Positions 19,342 to 28,791 of a DNA stretch of 64,000 nucleotides are shown in pieces. The notes beneath the pieces were generated by a model. It made no database searches, had not been told where the DNA came from, and was given only the letters and a program-made list of their open reading frames with translations. Source of the DNA: Actinomycetota bacterium. Lineage in GTDB: Bacteria; Actinomycetota; Actinomycetes; Actinomycetales; Microbacteriaceae. A program made the position numbers and the translations under genes. The stretch is from positions 39,578-103,577 of the forward strand of contig JAIUOH010000006.1 of assembly GCA_020161315.1 (NCBI GenBank), in the 5' to 3' direction. Numbering within the stretch: position 1 is the stretch's first letter; each line of letters begins with the position of its first letter.

Positions 19342-19482
19342 GTAGTGTTCCTTTCGGAGAAAGTGACAGAGGGCTGGTTGCCCGCAGCTCCGATTGGCAC
19401 AGCGCACACGGCACCCCCTAACCGGAGGCCACCGTGCAACCGAACACATTGACTATAGCAACATATTCGCAATCATTATGCG

Positions 19483-19492
19483 TGTAATTACA
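19483..19492. promoter_or_regulatory. TGTAATTACA palindrome upstream of the symporter gene
   Basis: Perfect 10-bp palindrome about 140 nt upstream of the symporter start, in an A/T-rich stretch that is unusual for this genome and likely holds the promoter. Confidence 0.35.
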
Positions 19493-19524
19493 TTTTGTGA
19501 CGAATCGCAAGGATCTCGCCGCGG

Positions 19525-20712
19525 CTACGCCACGACACTGCCGCCCTGCACAACCGCGGCGCGCGCGTCTGGCTCCCACAGTGCCGATGGCTCAGCGATC
19601 GGGTCAGCCGAGAGCACGATCGCATCACCGAACGCACCTGCACCTAGGTGCCCAAGTCGCGCATCGCCGATCAGGCGCGCGTTCACCTCAGTAAGCGAAC
19701 GCAGGGCTTCAAGCGCGCCGGCCGCCTGAATCTGCAGCCGCACCCCACAGAGCTGGTCGTCTTCGAGATCGCCCATCAGATCGCTGCCGAAACCAACCGA
19801 GACCCCAGCCGCGAGCGCGAACTGAATCGCTTCTTGCCCCCTTGAGAGCACCTCGGTGTTCTTGGCGAGCGAGATCTCGTTTAGCCCGATCGCAGCACCT
19901 CGCCGATCCATCGCATCGTACGCAGCGAGGGTAGGCACGAGAAACGCGCCCGCCGCAGCCATCGCCGATGCGGTCACCGAATCGATCAGGTTGCCGTGCT
20001 CGATCGAACGCACGCCGTTCTCGATAGAGTGCATCACCGCCTCAGACGAATAGGCGTGCGCGGCAACGTAGCTGCCGCGGCGGCCCGCTTCTTCGGTAAT
20101 CGCACGCAGCTCTTCTGGCGAGTACTGCGGAATGCGAACGGGGTCGGTGAGCGAGAACACGCCGCCCGAAGTCATCACCTTGATGGCGTGGGCACCGGTG
20201 CGCAGGCGCTCGCGCACCGCGACACGCAGCGCATCGACCCCATCAACAACCTCACACATGTGACCGTGGCCAAAACACACGTCGACATGCGCAGAGCGGG
20301 GGTCGCCGTGGCCACCCGTCTGGCTCAGTGCGGGTCCGGTGAAGTGATACCGGGGCGAATCGAAGAGCCCGGCCTCAATGGCGCGGCTCAGGCCAATATC
20401 GCCGCCGGCCACATCACGTACTGTGGTGAAGCCGCGCTGCAACGCGCGCTCGAGCCGGCGCGTGCCGTTGATCGCAGCAAAGCTCAGCGGCCCGCGCTCG
20501 TTCTCGAAGCCGTCCATGCTCGTTGCGTAGGCGTGAAAGTGGGCGTCAATGAGGCCTGGCACCACGTACTGCCCAGTAGCGTCAAAGGTGGGCAGATCCC
20601 CGCTCACCGAGTCGACGACTACACCGTCTTCAATCAGCACGTCGCGCTCGGCAAAGCCGCGCTCGGCCCCGTCCCAGACGCGAGCCCCGGTGATCCGCAA
20701 CGATCCTGACAT
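19525..20712 (-). CDS. Metal-dependent amidohydrolase (dipeptidase-like), copy 1
   Basis: About 395 residues from the ATG ending at 20712, which has GGGGGAGA upstream; a longer frame is not family-like. Amidohydrolase-superfamily metal ligands are clear: HxH in IDAHFHAYATS, the carboxylated lysine in IKVMTSGGVFS, His in AAHAYSSEAV, His in SIEHGNLID, and Asp in GFGSDLMGD. The subfamily resembles imidazolonepropionase-like enzymes and the Xaa-Pro/Xaa-Arg dipeptidase group. It is downstream of and co-directional with the dipeptide ABC operon, so hydrolysis of an imported (possibly proline-containing) dipeptide is a reasonable inference. A close paralogue is at 28838. Confidence 0.85.
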   Translation of the reverse strand: MSGSLRITGARVWDGAERGFAERDVLIEDGVVVDSVSGDLPTFDATGQYVVPGLIDAHFHAYATSMDGFENERGPLSFAAINGTRRLERALQRGFTTVRDVAGGDIGLSRAIEAGLFDSPRYHFTGPALSQTGGHGDPRSAHVDVCFGHGHMCEVVDGVDALRVAVRERLRTGAHAIKVMTSGGVFSLTDPVRIPQYSPEELRAITEEAGRRGSYVAAHAYSSEAVMHSIENGVRSIEHGNLIDSVTASAMAAAGAFLVPTLAAYDAMDRRGAAIGLNEISLAKNTEVLSRGQEAIQFALAAGVSVGFGSDLMGDLEDDQLCGVRLQIQAAGALEALRSLTEVNARLIGDARLGHLGAGAFGDAIVLSADPIAEPSALWEPDARAAVVQGGSVVA

Positions 20713-20782
20713 TTCTCCCCCGTGTTCTTGCTTGAAAGGCGACGCAGCCACCCGATATGTGGCCAGCGATTCTGCCGACGCT

Positions 20783-21577
20783 CTAGCTGGCGGCCTCGCC
20801 CGGTAGCGTGCCGAGACCATCGACCGCTGGAATCGCTGCGAGCAGTCGCTTGGTGTACGCCTCTTGCGGCTGCTCCCAGACCTGCTGCGAGGTGCCGTGC
20901 TCAACGATGACGCCCTTGTTCATCACCGCGACCTCGTCGGCAATGATACGCACCACCGCAAGGTCGTGGCTAATGAACAGCAGCGAGGCGCCAGCCTCGA
21001 GCGCGAGCCTGCGCATGAGGGTGGCCACGCGCGCCTGCAGGCTCGCGTCGAGCGAGGCGATCGGCTCGTCGCCAATCAAGAGCTCGGGGCCCGAGGCGAT
21101 CGCACGCGCAATCGCGATTCTCTGGCGCTGGCCACCCGAGAACTGGTGCGGAAACCGCTGCTGCACGTCGCTCGGCAACTCGACCTCTTCGAGCAATCCT
21201 GCCACCGACCAAGAGGTCTGTTGCGGGTTGGCTCGCAACCCGTCGGCAATCTGGCTGCCGACGGTACGGCGAGGGTTCAGCGAAGCGTAGGGGTTCTGAA
21301 ACACCATCTGAATGCGCATCAGCTCTTCAGGGCGGCGGCGCATGCCGAGTTTACGAACCTCGTGACCTTTGAACTTGATCGAGCCACCGGATGTTGCTTC
21401 GAGCCCGCAGACCGCACGCGCAAGCGTTGACTTGCCGCAGCCCGACTCGCCCACCAGCCCGACGACACTCGAATCAGCCACATCGAGGCTTACCTCGTTG
21501 ACCGCTGTCAGAGAGCCGCCGCCCGGCAACTTGTATCGAACGCTTACGTTGTCAATGCTCAGCAGCGGGGCATTCAT
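20783..21577 (-). CDS. Dipeptide/oligopeptide ABC importer, ATPase (DppF/OppF type)
   Basis: About 264 residues. Walker A GESGCGKST, Q-loop QNPYASLNP, ABC signature SGGQRQR, Walker B LLIGDEPIASLD and switch His in FISHDLAVV are all intact. It energises peptide import together with the preceding ATPase. The start overlaps the stop of that gene by 4 nt (ATGA), showing translational coupling. The C-terminal oligopeptide-transporter extension (TKRLLAAIP) is present but short. Confidence 0.92.
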   Translation of the reverse strand: MNAPLLSIDNVSVRYKLPGGGSLTAVNEVSLDVADSSVVGLVGESGCGKSTLARAVCGLEATSGGSIKFKGHEVRKLGMRRRPEELMRIQMVFQNPYASLNPRRTVGSQIADGLRANPQQTSWSVAGLLEEVELPSDVQQRFPHQFSGGQRQRIAIARAIASGPELLIGDEPIASLDASLQARVATLMRRLALEAGASLLFISHDLAVVRIIADEVAVMNKGVIVEHGTSQQVWEQPQEAYTKRLLAAIPAVDGLGTLPGEAAS

Positions 21578-22425
21578 GAGCCAACCTCCGGTCGTGACTC
21601 GGCGCTTTCGACGGCGCCCTCAAGAAATGGCTCGTGGTTCGGCAGCGCTTCGACGAGCGATCGAGTGTACGTGTGCTGCGGTCTGCGCAGCACCTCGTAG
21701 CGGGGGCCCTCTTCAACAATTTCACCACCGCGCATCACCGAGATGCGCTCGGCAAGGCTCGACATCACGCCGAGGTCGTGCGTAATTAGCACCACAGCGA
21801 TGCCCAGCTCGTCGCAGAGCTGCTGCAGCAAACGCAGCACCCCCGCTTGCACGGTCACATCGAGAGCAGTGGTCGGCTCATCGGCAATGAGAATCTCGGG
21901 CTCACAGATAATCGCCACTGCGATCGCAACGCGCTGCAGCTGCCCGCCTGAGAACTGGTGCGGGTACTTCTTCAGCGCAGTCGCGGGATCAGGCACTTTC
22001 ACGCGTTCGAGCGTTTCGAGCGCCTTCGCCATTGCGTCGCGCTTGCTCATGCCCGTGTGCACGCGAAGGTGATCGGTCAGCTGGCGGCCGATGGTAAGCA
22101 TCGGGTGCAGGCTCGCCGTAGGGTCTTGAAAGACCATCGCGATGCGCGCACCGCGCAGCTTGCCATACTCGCGCTCGTCGCACTCGAGCAGGTTGCGACC
22201 GTCGAACAGTATCTCGCCGCCGGTCTTCGAGCCGTCGGGTAGCAGGCCGAGCATCGCGAGACCGGTCATTGACTTGCCCGAGCCCGACTCGCCGGCGAGG
22301 CCGGTGATCTTGCCGGGCACGAGATCGAGATCGATGCCGCGAATGATCGGCTTGCCGTGGATGCTCACGGTGAGGCCGCGAACGCTCAAGCCCTGCCGAT
22401 CGGCACGGTTCTGAGTGTCAACCAT
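21574..22425 (-). CDS. Dipeptide/oligopeptide ABC importer, ATPase (DppD/OppD type)
   Basis: About 283 residues from the ATG ending at 22425, which overlaps the upstream permease stop by one base (TGATG) and has GAAGGG upstream. Walker A GESGSGKSM (Met instead of Ser/Thr-Thr after the lysine-serine), Q-loop QDPTASLHP, signature SGGQLQR, Walker B LIADEPTTALD and switch ITHDLGVM are present. The C-terminal peptide-ABC extension (YTRSLVEALPNHEP) lacks an obvious Cys-rich cluster. Confidence 0.92.
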   Translation of the reverse strand: MVDTQNRADRQGLSVRGLTVSIHGKPIIRGIDLDLVPGKITGLAGESGSGKSMTGLAMLGLLPDGSKTGGEILFDGRNLLECDEREYGKLRGARIAMVFQDPTASLHPMLTIGRQLTDHLRVHTGMSKRDAMAKALETLERVKVPDPATALKKYPHQFSGGQLQRVAIAVAIICEPEILIADEPTTALDVTVQAGVLRLLQQLCDELGIAVVLITHDLGVMSSLAERISVMRGGEIVEEGPRYEVLRRPQHTYTRSLVEALPNHEPFLEGAVESAESRPEVGS

Positions 22426-23306
22426 CACATCGCCCTTCCCTGAACCGCATCTTGCGTGTGCGGGTCGAGCGAGTCGCGCAGCGAGTCGCCGATGAAGTTG
22501 AACGCCATCACCACGGTGAAGATGGCGAGGCCGGGGAACGCTGCGATCCACCATGAGGAGAACTGCTCGACGCCGCCCGCGACCATTGCACCCCAGTCGG
22601 GCGTGGGCGGAACCGCACCGAGACCAAGGAACGAAAGACCAGAGAGCAGCAGGATCGCGGTGCCAACGTCGAGCATGGCGAGCACGAAGACCGGTGAAAG
22701 CACGTTCGGCAGCACGTCGCGACGCAGAGACGTGAACGCTCCTGCGCCGAGCAGCCTACCCGCGACCACGTACTCTTGCTGGCGTGCGCTCACAACGAGC
22801 GAACGAGTCACGCGTGCGTACGCCGGCCACGACACGATGAGCATCGCGATGACCGCGTTCGTGAGGTTTGGGCCGAGCGCTGCGGTAATGACCATGGCAA
22901 GAATGATGGTCGGAAACGCGAACACGAGGTCAGCCAGACGCATGATGATCTCATCGACTGCCTTGCCAAAATAGCCAGCAATCGCGCCGAGCGTACCGCC
23001 CACAATCATCGACGCCAACACGAGCCCAATCGAGAGTGGCAGGGAAATACGCGAACCGTAGATTACGCGCGAGAGCACGTCTCGCCCGACCTGGTCGGTG
23101 CCGAACAGGTGCTCGGCGCTCGGCGGCTGCAGCCGCTCGAATGCCTGAGCAAGTGGGTCTGCTGGCGCAATGAGCGGCGCGAACGCCATCACAAGCAACC
23201 AGAACAGCACCAGCGCTGCGCCTGTAATGGCAAGCGGGGTGCGAAACGCTGGCGGCAGGCTAATCCTGCGCTTACGCTTTGTCTGCTGCGTCAAAATGTC
23301 GGTCAT
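22425..23306 (-). CDS. Dipeptide ABC importer, permease (DppC type)
   Basis: About 293 residues with an N-terminal OppC-type helix followed by five more membrane segments. The inner-membrane component motif is in EYVVAGRLLGAGAFTSLRRD. The pre-TM2 segment LFGTDQVGRDVLSRVIYG is diagnostic for DppC/OppC. It is coupled by 4-nt and 1-nt overlaps to the DppB-like and DppD-like genes. Confidence 0.92.
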   Translation of the reverse strand: MTDILTQQTKRKRRISLPPAFRTPLAITGAALVLFWLLVMAFAPLIAPADPLAQAFERLQPPSAEHLFGTDQVGRDVLSRVIYGSRISLPLSIGLVLASMIVGGTLGAIAGYFGKAVDEIIMRLADLVFAFPTIILAMVITAALGPNLTNAVIAMLIVSWPAYARVTRSLVVSARQQEYVVAGRLLGAGAFTSLRRDVLPNVLSPVFVLAMLDVGTAILLLSGLSFLGLGAVPPTPDWGAMVAGGVEQFSSWWIAAFPGLAIFTVVMAFNFIGDSLRDSLDPHTQDAVQGRAM

Positions 23307-24352
23307 GAGACTCTCACTCTCGGGTCAATTGCGCCGTACAGCAGGTCTACGAGAAAGTTCAGCCCGATGTAGACGAAACCAACGACCAGACCAACTCCCA
23401 TGATTGCGGGCAGGTCGAGCCTCGTCGCAGCCGCAAAGGAGTACTCGCCAATGCCGTGCCATGAGTAGACCTTCTCTACGAGCACAGTGCCCGAGAGCAG
23501 CGAGCCGAAAGCGAGACCGAGCACCGTGATGATCGGAACCAGCGCGGCACGCAGCACGTACCCGAAGGTCACGGTGCGAGGCGGAAGACCCTTGGCCTTC
23601 GCTGCCTTCACATAGTCCATGTCGAGCACCTCAAGCACCGCTGAACGAGCGAAGCGGGTGAGCAGACCAATCGTGTAGAGCGCGAGCACCGAGGCCGGCA
23701 TCACTAGGTGATTCACCGCATCCCAGAAGGTGCCCCACTGGCCAGCGAGCAACGAGTCAACCGTGTAGAGGCCGGTGATGTGTGGTGGCGGAATCACGGC
23801 CGGGTCGAGTCTGCCTGATCCCGGAAAAATCCCGAGCACGAAAAAGAAGATGTAGTAGACCACAAGCGCAAGCCAGAAGGTAGGCCATGAAAGACCAATC
23901 AGGCTAATGACGCGAATCACCTGGTCGGTGAACTTGCGGTGCTTCATTGCGGCCCATAGACCGAGCCCCACCCCGATGAACGCAGAGAACACAATCGCTG
24001 CAACGGCAAGCTCGATTGTGGCAGGAAACGCGTCTGCGAGCTCGGTCGCAACCGGCTGGCGAGTCTGGGTCGAAGTGCCGAGGTCGCCCTGCAGAACGTT
24101 GCCGAGATAGGTCACATACTGCACTGGCAGTGGCTGGTCGAGACCCTGCTCTGCGCGAAACTTCGCCACAATCTCTGGGTCTGCGGCGGCCTGCTCACCC
24201 AGCGCCGCCTGCACGGGGTCAGCGGGCACCAGGTTTGTCAGCGTGAAGGTGACAAGGGTGACACCAAACATCAGCAACACCGTGAGGCCAAGACGAACGC
24301 CGACGTAGCGCACGAACGGGGGGATGCCTCGCCGTGCGCTACGTTCGGTCAC
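23303..24352 (-). CDS. Dipeptide ABC importer, permease (DppB type)
   Basis: About 349 residues, six membrane helices, with the DppB/OppB motif DYVKAAKAKGLPPRTV. The first helix (VGVRLGLTVLLMFGVTLVTF) is followed by the large outer loop NLVPADPVQAALGEQA. The start is uncertain. A TTG ending at 24394 would overlap the binding-protein gene by 17 nt; I prefer the GTG ending at 24352, just after that gene's stop codon. Neither has a strong ribosome-binding site. Confidence 0.88.
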   Translation of the reverse strand: MTERSARRGIPPFVRYVGVRLGLTVLLMFGVTLVTFTLTNLVPADPVQAALGEQAAADPEIVAKFRAEQGLDQPLPVQYVTYLGNVLQGDLGTSTQTRQPVATELADAFPATIELAVAAIVFSAFIGVGLGLWAAMKHRKFTDQVIRVISLIGLSWPTFWLALVVYYIFFFVLGIFPGSGRLDPAVIPPPHITGLYTVDSLLAGQWGTFWDAVNHLVMPASVLALYTIGLLTRFARSAVLEVLDMDYVKAAKAKGLPPRTVTFGYVLRAALVPIITVLGLAFGSLLSGTVLVEKVYSWHGIGEYSFAAATRLDLPAIMGVGLVVGFVYIGLNFLVDLLYGAIDPRVRVS

Positions 24353-24377
24353 GAGCCCGATGGCTCGTGTGTCGTTA

Positions 24378-25955
24378 TTACTTGATGCTGGCAAGATCCA
24401 CTGTCCAGACAGGGTTCGTCGATACCGAGCTGATGCTCTTCGCGGTTACGACGTTCTGTGCGGGTTGCAGCAGTGGAATGAAAGGACCGGTCTCGTTCTG
24501 CTGCTTCTGCCAAGCTTCGAAGGCCGCGACACGGTCAGCATCGCTGGCCGCCTGAGCCGCGTTTGCAAGCTCAACCGACTTCGCATCAGCCTCTGCCGGC
24601 CAGCCAGCGCGCAGGCCAACAAGCTGGCCGGGCGCAAACACGAGGTAGTTCGAGGGGTGCGGGAAGTCGGGGCCCCAGTACCAGAGACCGATGGTTTCAG
24701 TACCACCGCGGTACGCGTCAAGCTCGGTGGCCACTGGAGCCGGAGCGAGCGTCACATTGATGCCCACCTCTTTGAGCTGCGCCTGCACGCTTTCAGCGAT
24801 GCTGTTGAACGAGAGGCCCTGCACAGTGATGTCGTTGGGAAAGTTCAGGGTGATCTCTTCACCGTTGTAACCCGATGCCTTAAGCGCAGCTTCGGCCGCC
24901 TTCACGTCACGCTGGTTGCCGTCAGCAGCATCGAGCGCGCCAACGAAGATCGACGGGATCGGACCGCCGGGGCGCGCAGCACCCTCGCCCGCGAGGTCGA
25001 CGATCTTGTCGTAGTCAACGCCAAGTTTGACTGCCTCGAGGAAGTCCGGGTTGCTCGTGAACGCGTTCACCTCTGGGTTCTGGTTCAGCAGCAAGAAGAT
25101 CATGTATTGCGATGCGCTGCTGAGAATGTTGACGTTCGCGCTCGAGAGCTCAGCTACCTGATCGGGGTTCAGGTCGAGAGCAAGCTGCGACTCACCCTTC
25201 TCAACGTTCAGCTTCTGAGTGGGGCCCTCGACGTTGCGCAGCACCACGCGCTCGTACGCAGGCTTTTCGCCCTTGTACTCGGGGTTCGCGGTGAACACGA
25301 CCTGCTTCGCAGCATCGAACGACTCGAGCACGTATGGGCCCGAACCCGCCGACTCACCGTTCAAGAACGCCTCGGCGCCGTCTTTCTCGTCGGTCGTGCC
25401 GCCGTTCGCCTCAACAACCTCTTGGTTCACAACAGCGAGCGCGCCGTTGGGCAGAATGAATGGAAGCTCAGGCTTAGGGGCCTCGCTGGTCAGAGTCAGG
25501 GTCTTGTCGTCTACCTTCGCAACGGTCACACCGTCGAGCAGGAACGAGGGGTTGCCCTTGACTCCCTGCAGGCGCTGGAGCGAAAAGACCGCGTCGTCAA
25601 CGGTGACGGGGCTACCGTCCGAGAAGACCGCATCGTCCTTCATTGTGAGGGTCATGACGGTGCTGTCGGCGTTCATCTCGTAACTTGCGAGACCGTCGAT
25701 CGGGGTCGTCACGTCGTCACCGTCGAACGTAAGCAGAGTCTGGTAGAGGGCTTTGGCCACGATCTGACCGGTGGTCTCGTACTGACGGTTCGGGTCTGCG
25801 GTCTTGAGATCGAACGATGCATCAACGACGAGCGTCTTGCCACCCTCGGCCGCACCACCGCCGTTCGCTGCGCCACCAGCACAGCCGCTGAGCGCGAGCC
25901 CGGCTGCTGTCACGAGCCCGATCACCGGGATCGTCGACTTCCATGAAAGCTTCAT
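24378..25955 (-). CDS. Dipeptide ABC importer, substrate-binding lipoprotein
   Basis: About 525 residues. The lipoprotein signal ends in LALSGCAG, followed by a Gly/Ala linker and a family-5 extracellular solute-binding fold (peptide/nickel type). It is the first gene of a minus-strand operon of five transport genes plus the amidohydrolase. AGGAGA precedes the ATG. Ligand specificity cannot be read from sequence; the neighbours suggest small peptides. The operon is divergent from an Lrp-type regulator. Confidence 0.9.
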   Translation of the reverse strand: MKLSWKSTIPVIGLVTAAGLALSGCAGGAANGGGAAEGGKTLVVDASFDLKTADPNRQYETTGQIVAKALYQTLLTFDGDDVTTPIDGLASYEMNADSTVMTLTMKDDAVFSDGSPVTVDDAVFSLQRLQGVKGNPSFLLDGVTVAKVDDKTLTLTSEAPKPELPFILPNGALAVVNQEVVEANGGTTDEKDGAEAFLNGESAGSGPYVLESFDAAKQVVFTANPEYKGEKPAYERVVLRNVEGPTQKLNVEKGESQLALDLNPDQVAELSSANVNILSSASQYMIFLLLNQNPEVNAFTSNPDFLEAVKLGVDYDKIVDLAGEGAARPGGPIPSIFVGALDAADGNQRDVKAAEAALKASGYNGEEITLNFPNDITVQGLSFNSIAESVQAQLKEVGINVTLAPAPVATELDAYRGGTETIGLWYWGPDFPHPSNYLVFAPGQLVGLRAGWPAEADAKSVELANAAQAASDADRVAAFEAWQKQQNETGPFIPLLQPAQNVVTAKSISSVSTNPVWTVDLASIK

Positions 25956-26123
25956 TGATTTCTCCTAACCTGCCTATGGCTGAGCGACTCCGTTAGCCAT
26001 GTGTGCAAACGGATATCTGCTTCTAGAAACTACGTCCTGCCAGAGAGTTGTGTCAATTTTTCTCACAAACCAATCAAAACGTTTTTCAAGTCTGATATTT
26101 TGGGAAGAAAGTTCCAGATTCAC

Positions 26124-26139
26124 CTGTGCAATTGTACAG
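26124..26139. promoter_or_regulatory. Palindrome in the divergent Lrp / peptide-transporter promoter region
   Basis: CTGTGCAATTGTACAG is a 16-bp palindrome with one mismatched pair, 27 nt upstream of the Lrp-type start and about 170 nt from the binding-protein start. Lrp/AsnC regulators commonly bind such sites in shared promoter regions. Confidence 0.5.
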
Positions 26140-26165
26140 TTTCTTGGACAGATCGAAGGAGCGCC

Positions 26166-26693
26166 ATGCAACTCGATAGCATTCACATTCGAATGATTGA
26201 CCTGCTGCGCAAGAACGGCAGGCTGTCAATCGCCGCCCTTGCAAAACAACTCGACATCTCGCGGTCCAACGCGTATCAGCGATACGAGGCACTGGTCGAG
26301 GCCGGAGTCATCACCGGTTTCACCGCGACGCTGAACTTTCAGGCCGCTGGAGTGGGCGTAGCAGCGCTTGTCTTCGTCAACCTCGACCAGACCAAGTGGG
26401 AGGAGTTTCGTGCACAACTCACCACGGTCGCCGAGCTTGAGTACTTCGCGGTTACCACGGGGCAGCACGATGGCATGCTGCTCGTGCGCGCACCGCACGT
26501 GGCGGCCGTGCACCAGCTCGTCGCATCAAATCTTGCACAGTGGCCAAGCGTGAGGTCGACCGAAACCGTTTTTCTCATGGACGAGCAGTGGGATCGGGTC
26601 GAGATTGCACCGAGCCTCGCGAATGCCGAGAATTCGCGCATCGAGTCGACCCGAACCGACGGTATGACACGGTTTATCAGAACCAGGGAGTAG
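26166..26693 (+). CDS. Lrp/AsnC-family transcriptional regulator
   Basis: About 175 residues from ATG 26166, which has GAAGGA upstream; a frame-compatible extension of 55 residues is not family-like. The helix-turn-helix (IHIRMIDLLRKNGRLSIAAL, then LDISRSNAYQRYEALVEAGV) is followed by the alpha/beta RAM ligand-binding domain. Such regulators respond to amino acids. The divergent arrangement with the dipeptide ABC operon, and the palindrome between them, suggest it controls that operon. Confidence 0.88.
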   Translation: MQLDSIHIRMIDLLRKNGRLSIAALAKQLDISRSNAYQRYEALVEAGVITGFTATLNFQAAGVGVAALVFVNLDQTKWEEFRAQLTTVAELEYFAVTTGQHDGMLLVRAPHVAAVHQLVASNLAQWPSVRSTETVFLMDEQWDRVEIAPSLANAENSRIESTRTDGMTRFIRTRE

Positions 26694-26699
26694 ACGGGC

Positions 26700-27143
26700 T
26701 CAGTCCGTCGCGCCGAACTGCTGCACCACATCCTCGTGAATGTGCTGCACAATCAGCTTGCCACCGTCACCACGAGTCAGCACTGCCGAATTGCGCACGA
26801 CTTCAGGCGAGATCGCACGCCCGCTGAGGTCTTGCGCATCGATCCGCAGCCACCAAGTCGCAACCACTACTCCGCCCACCTCTCGTGCGGCGAATCGATC
26901 GGGAATCAGCCCGGTCTCAAGCTGCGTGGGCTTGCTGTCCCCGTCGACGCTCGGGCGCGCAGCACGCACGCGATTCAGATCGTCCATCCCCTCGATCAAC
27001 TCTGGCGATGCCGAATCGAACATGGTGAGATTCGGCGAAAGCAGGGCATCGATCGCAGCCCGATCGCCGCTGAGGTATCCGCCGTACATCGTCTCGACCA
27101 GTTCACGAACTTCGGCTACCAATGCAGTTTCATACGCAGTCAT
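26700..27143 (-). CDS. AtzH-like (DUF3225) NTF2-fold protein
   Basis: The 147-residue product has an NTF2/SnoaL cone fold of the AtzH-like type: an N-terminal helix pair with ELVETMYGGYLSGDRAAIDA, a central strand set and a C-terminal QHIHEDVVQQF. AtzH-like proteins often accompany amidase-superfamily enzymes and are thought to support amide hydrolysis, which fits the amidohydrolases and hydantoinases around it. It is convergent with the Lrp gene (6-nt gap) and divergent from the aminopeptidase gene. Confidence 0.75.
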   Translation of the reverse strand: MTAYETALVAEVRELVETMYGGYLSGDRAAIDALLSPNLTMFDSASPELIEGMDDLNRVRAARPSVDGDSKPTQLETGLIPDRFAAREVGGVVVATWWLRIDAQDLSGRAISPEVVRNSAVLTRGDGGKLIVQHIHEDVVQQFGATD

Positions 27144-27281
27144 CCTGCCAGGCTATCCCCTGCGCGACCCGCCTAGCGCTAGAGCACGCCTCCTGCGAGC
27201 TGCCGATGCAGCGATGAAGCACCCCTGATCTGAGAATCGCAACCGCTATCTTGCGGAGTGACACCATGCACGGGTATCTCA

Positions 27282-27296
27282 TATGCATTTTGCACA
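27282..27296. promoter_or_regulatory. TGCA-N3-TGCA operator-like site before the aminopeptidase
   Basis: TATGCATTTTGCACA contains TGCA-TTT-TGCA. It lies about 80 nt upstream of the M17 start and just upstream of a TATAGC box (27317-27322). Similar sites occur at 34408-34426 and 46032-46046. Confidence 0.5.
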
Positions 27297-27373
27297 TCGA
27301 TGCCCCTGCGGGGGCTTATAGCGTGACGCCAAGACCCTCGACCGCGCAGCGCTGCCTCGGAAGGAACCCGCAC

Positions 27374-28753
27374 ATGCTCATCAACCATATTTCGACAGTT
27401 CCCGCGGATCCCCCAGCGATGCGACTCGCACCGGCTGAGAAGAATCAGTTTCCGCCCGGCATCGCGGAGTTCGTGCTTCCTGCAGGCTCCCCCGACACTT
27501 ACCTGTGCCCGGAGCTTCCCGACCCCCAAGACGGAGAAGCAATTCTGTCCTGGGCAAGGCGCGTCGGCGGCTACGCAGCCGCGGCAGGTCGGCTCTCGGG
27601 ACAACCACTGACTCTCGACCTTGAACGTAGGACGCTCTCCGAACCTCAGTTCGGCAGTCTGCTCGCAGGCCTCTTTGAGGGTGGTAAGGGATCGCCAGAG
27701 CCCCCAATCATTACTCTCGTGTGCGGGCTCGAAGACGGCACCAATTTCGCCCGAGTGCTCGAAGAACAACGGATCCTGCACCGGGCCACGACGCTTGCGG
27801 CACAGCTGACCGATGCCAGAGCGAACCAGCTGACCCCTACCGGCTTCGCTCAGCGCGCTGAGCAGATCGCTGCCGAGCACGGACTCGGTTTCCGCGCAAC
27901 GAAGGGTGCCGAACTTCGAGCGCAGGGGTACGGCGGAATTACCGCAATTGGACAGGGCTCTGACCAAGCTCCCGTGCTCGTTGAGCTCTGGCATTCGGGT
28001 TCGAGCGAGCCAGGAACGGAGCCGCCTCGGGGCGCAGTCGCGCTGGCCGGAAAGGGAGTGACATTCGATTCGGGTGGGCTCTCAATTAAGCCCGCCGCGA
28101 GCATGTACTCGATGCACACCGACTGCGCCGGTGCGGCGACGGCGCTTGCAGCGCTTCGCGCGGTCGCCGAGCTTGGAGGCAAGACCCCCGTGCACATCGC
28201 ACTCCCCTTGGTCGAGAACCTCCCTGGCCCCCATTCCATTCGACCCGGCGACGTCGTTCGCATGCGCAATGGAAGCGGGCTCGAGATCATCGACACCGAC
28301 TTCGAGGGGCGGGTGATCCTTGCCGATGCGGTGTCAAGGCTTGCGGAGCACGAGCCGCGCGCGATTCTCAGCCTTGCGACGCTCACCTATCAGATCGTGG
28401 TCGCCCTCGGACCGGAGATTGCCGGCCTGTTCAGCAGAGACGAAGCGCTCGCTGTGCGCACCGCAGAAGCCGCTGCTCGTGCCGGTGAGGCGCTGTGGCG
28501 CATGCCGTGGGCTACACGCTATTCGAAACAGCTGCGCTCCTCGGCACCGGGCGCCGAGCTGCGTAACCATCCGCTGCACGACAGCGGTCGTGCCATCACA
28601 GCTGCCCTGTTCCTCGGCGAATTCGCTCCCGCAGAGATCCCGTTCGCGCATATCGACTTCGCAGGACCGGCTGTGCGGGTCACCCCAGATGGCCCAACGG
28701 CCACCGGGTACGGCGTGCGCACCATTGTGGAACTTCTCCAGCACTGGGGCTGA
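27374..28753 (+). CDS. M17 (leucyl aminopeptidase) family metallopeptidase
   Basis: About 459 residues from ATG 27374, chosen for GGAAGGA just upstream; the longer frame adds 41 unlikely residues. The two-metal active site is recognisable: ALAGKGVTFDSGG (~residue 225), MHTDCAGAA (~246, family usually MKxDM), and DTDFEGRVILADA (~307, usually NTDAEGR). All acidic ligands and the catalytic lysine are kept, but the flanking residues are altered, suggesting a specialised subfamily. The enzyme releases N-terminal residues from short peptides in the cytoplasm, consistent with the peptide importer next door. Confidence 0.9.
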   Translation: MLINHISTVPADPPAMRLAPAEKNQFPPGIAEFVLPAGSPDTYLCPELPDPQDGEAILSWARRVGGYAAAAGRLSGQPLTLDLERRTLSEPQFGSLLAGLFEGGKGSPEPPIITLVCGLEDGTNFARVLEEQRILHRATTLAAQLTDARANQLTPTGFAQRAEQIAAEHGLGFRATKGAELRAQGYGGITAIGQGSDQAPVLVELWHSGSSEPGTEPPRGAVALAGKGVTFDSGGLSIKPAASMYSMHTDCAGAATALAALRAVAELGGKTPVHIALPLVENLPGPHSIRPGDVVRMRNGSGLEIIDTDFEGRVILADAVSRLAEHEPRAILSLATLTYQIVVALGPEIAGLFSRDEALAVRTAEAAARAGEALWRMPWATRYSKQLRSSAPGAELRNHPLHDSGRAITAALFLGEFAPAEIPFAHIDFAGPAVRVTPDGPTATGYGVRTIVELLQHWG

Positions 28754-28791
28754 GAACCGCAGGAACCGATTGTTTCGCAGACATTCTGTGA

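Noticed and set aside
24324-25946. 540-codon plus-strand open frame opposite the peptide-binding lipoprotein gene.
   Set aside because: Shadow of a complete ABC operon with signal peptide, ribosome-binding sites and coupled genes on the other strand.
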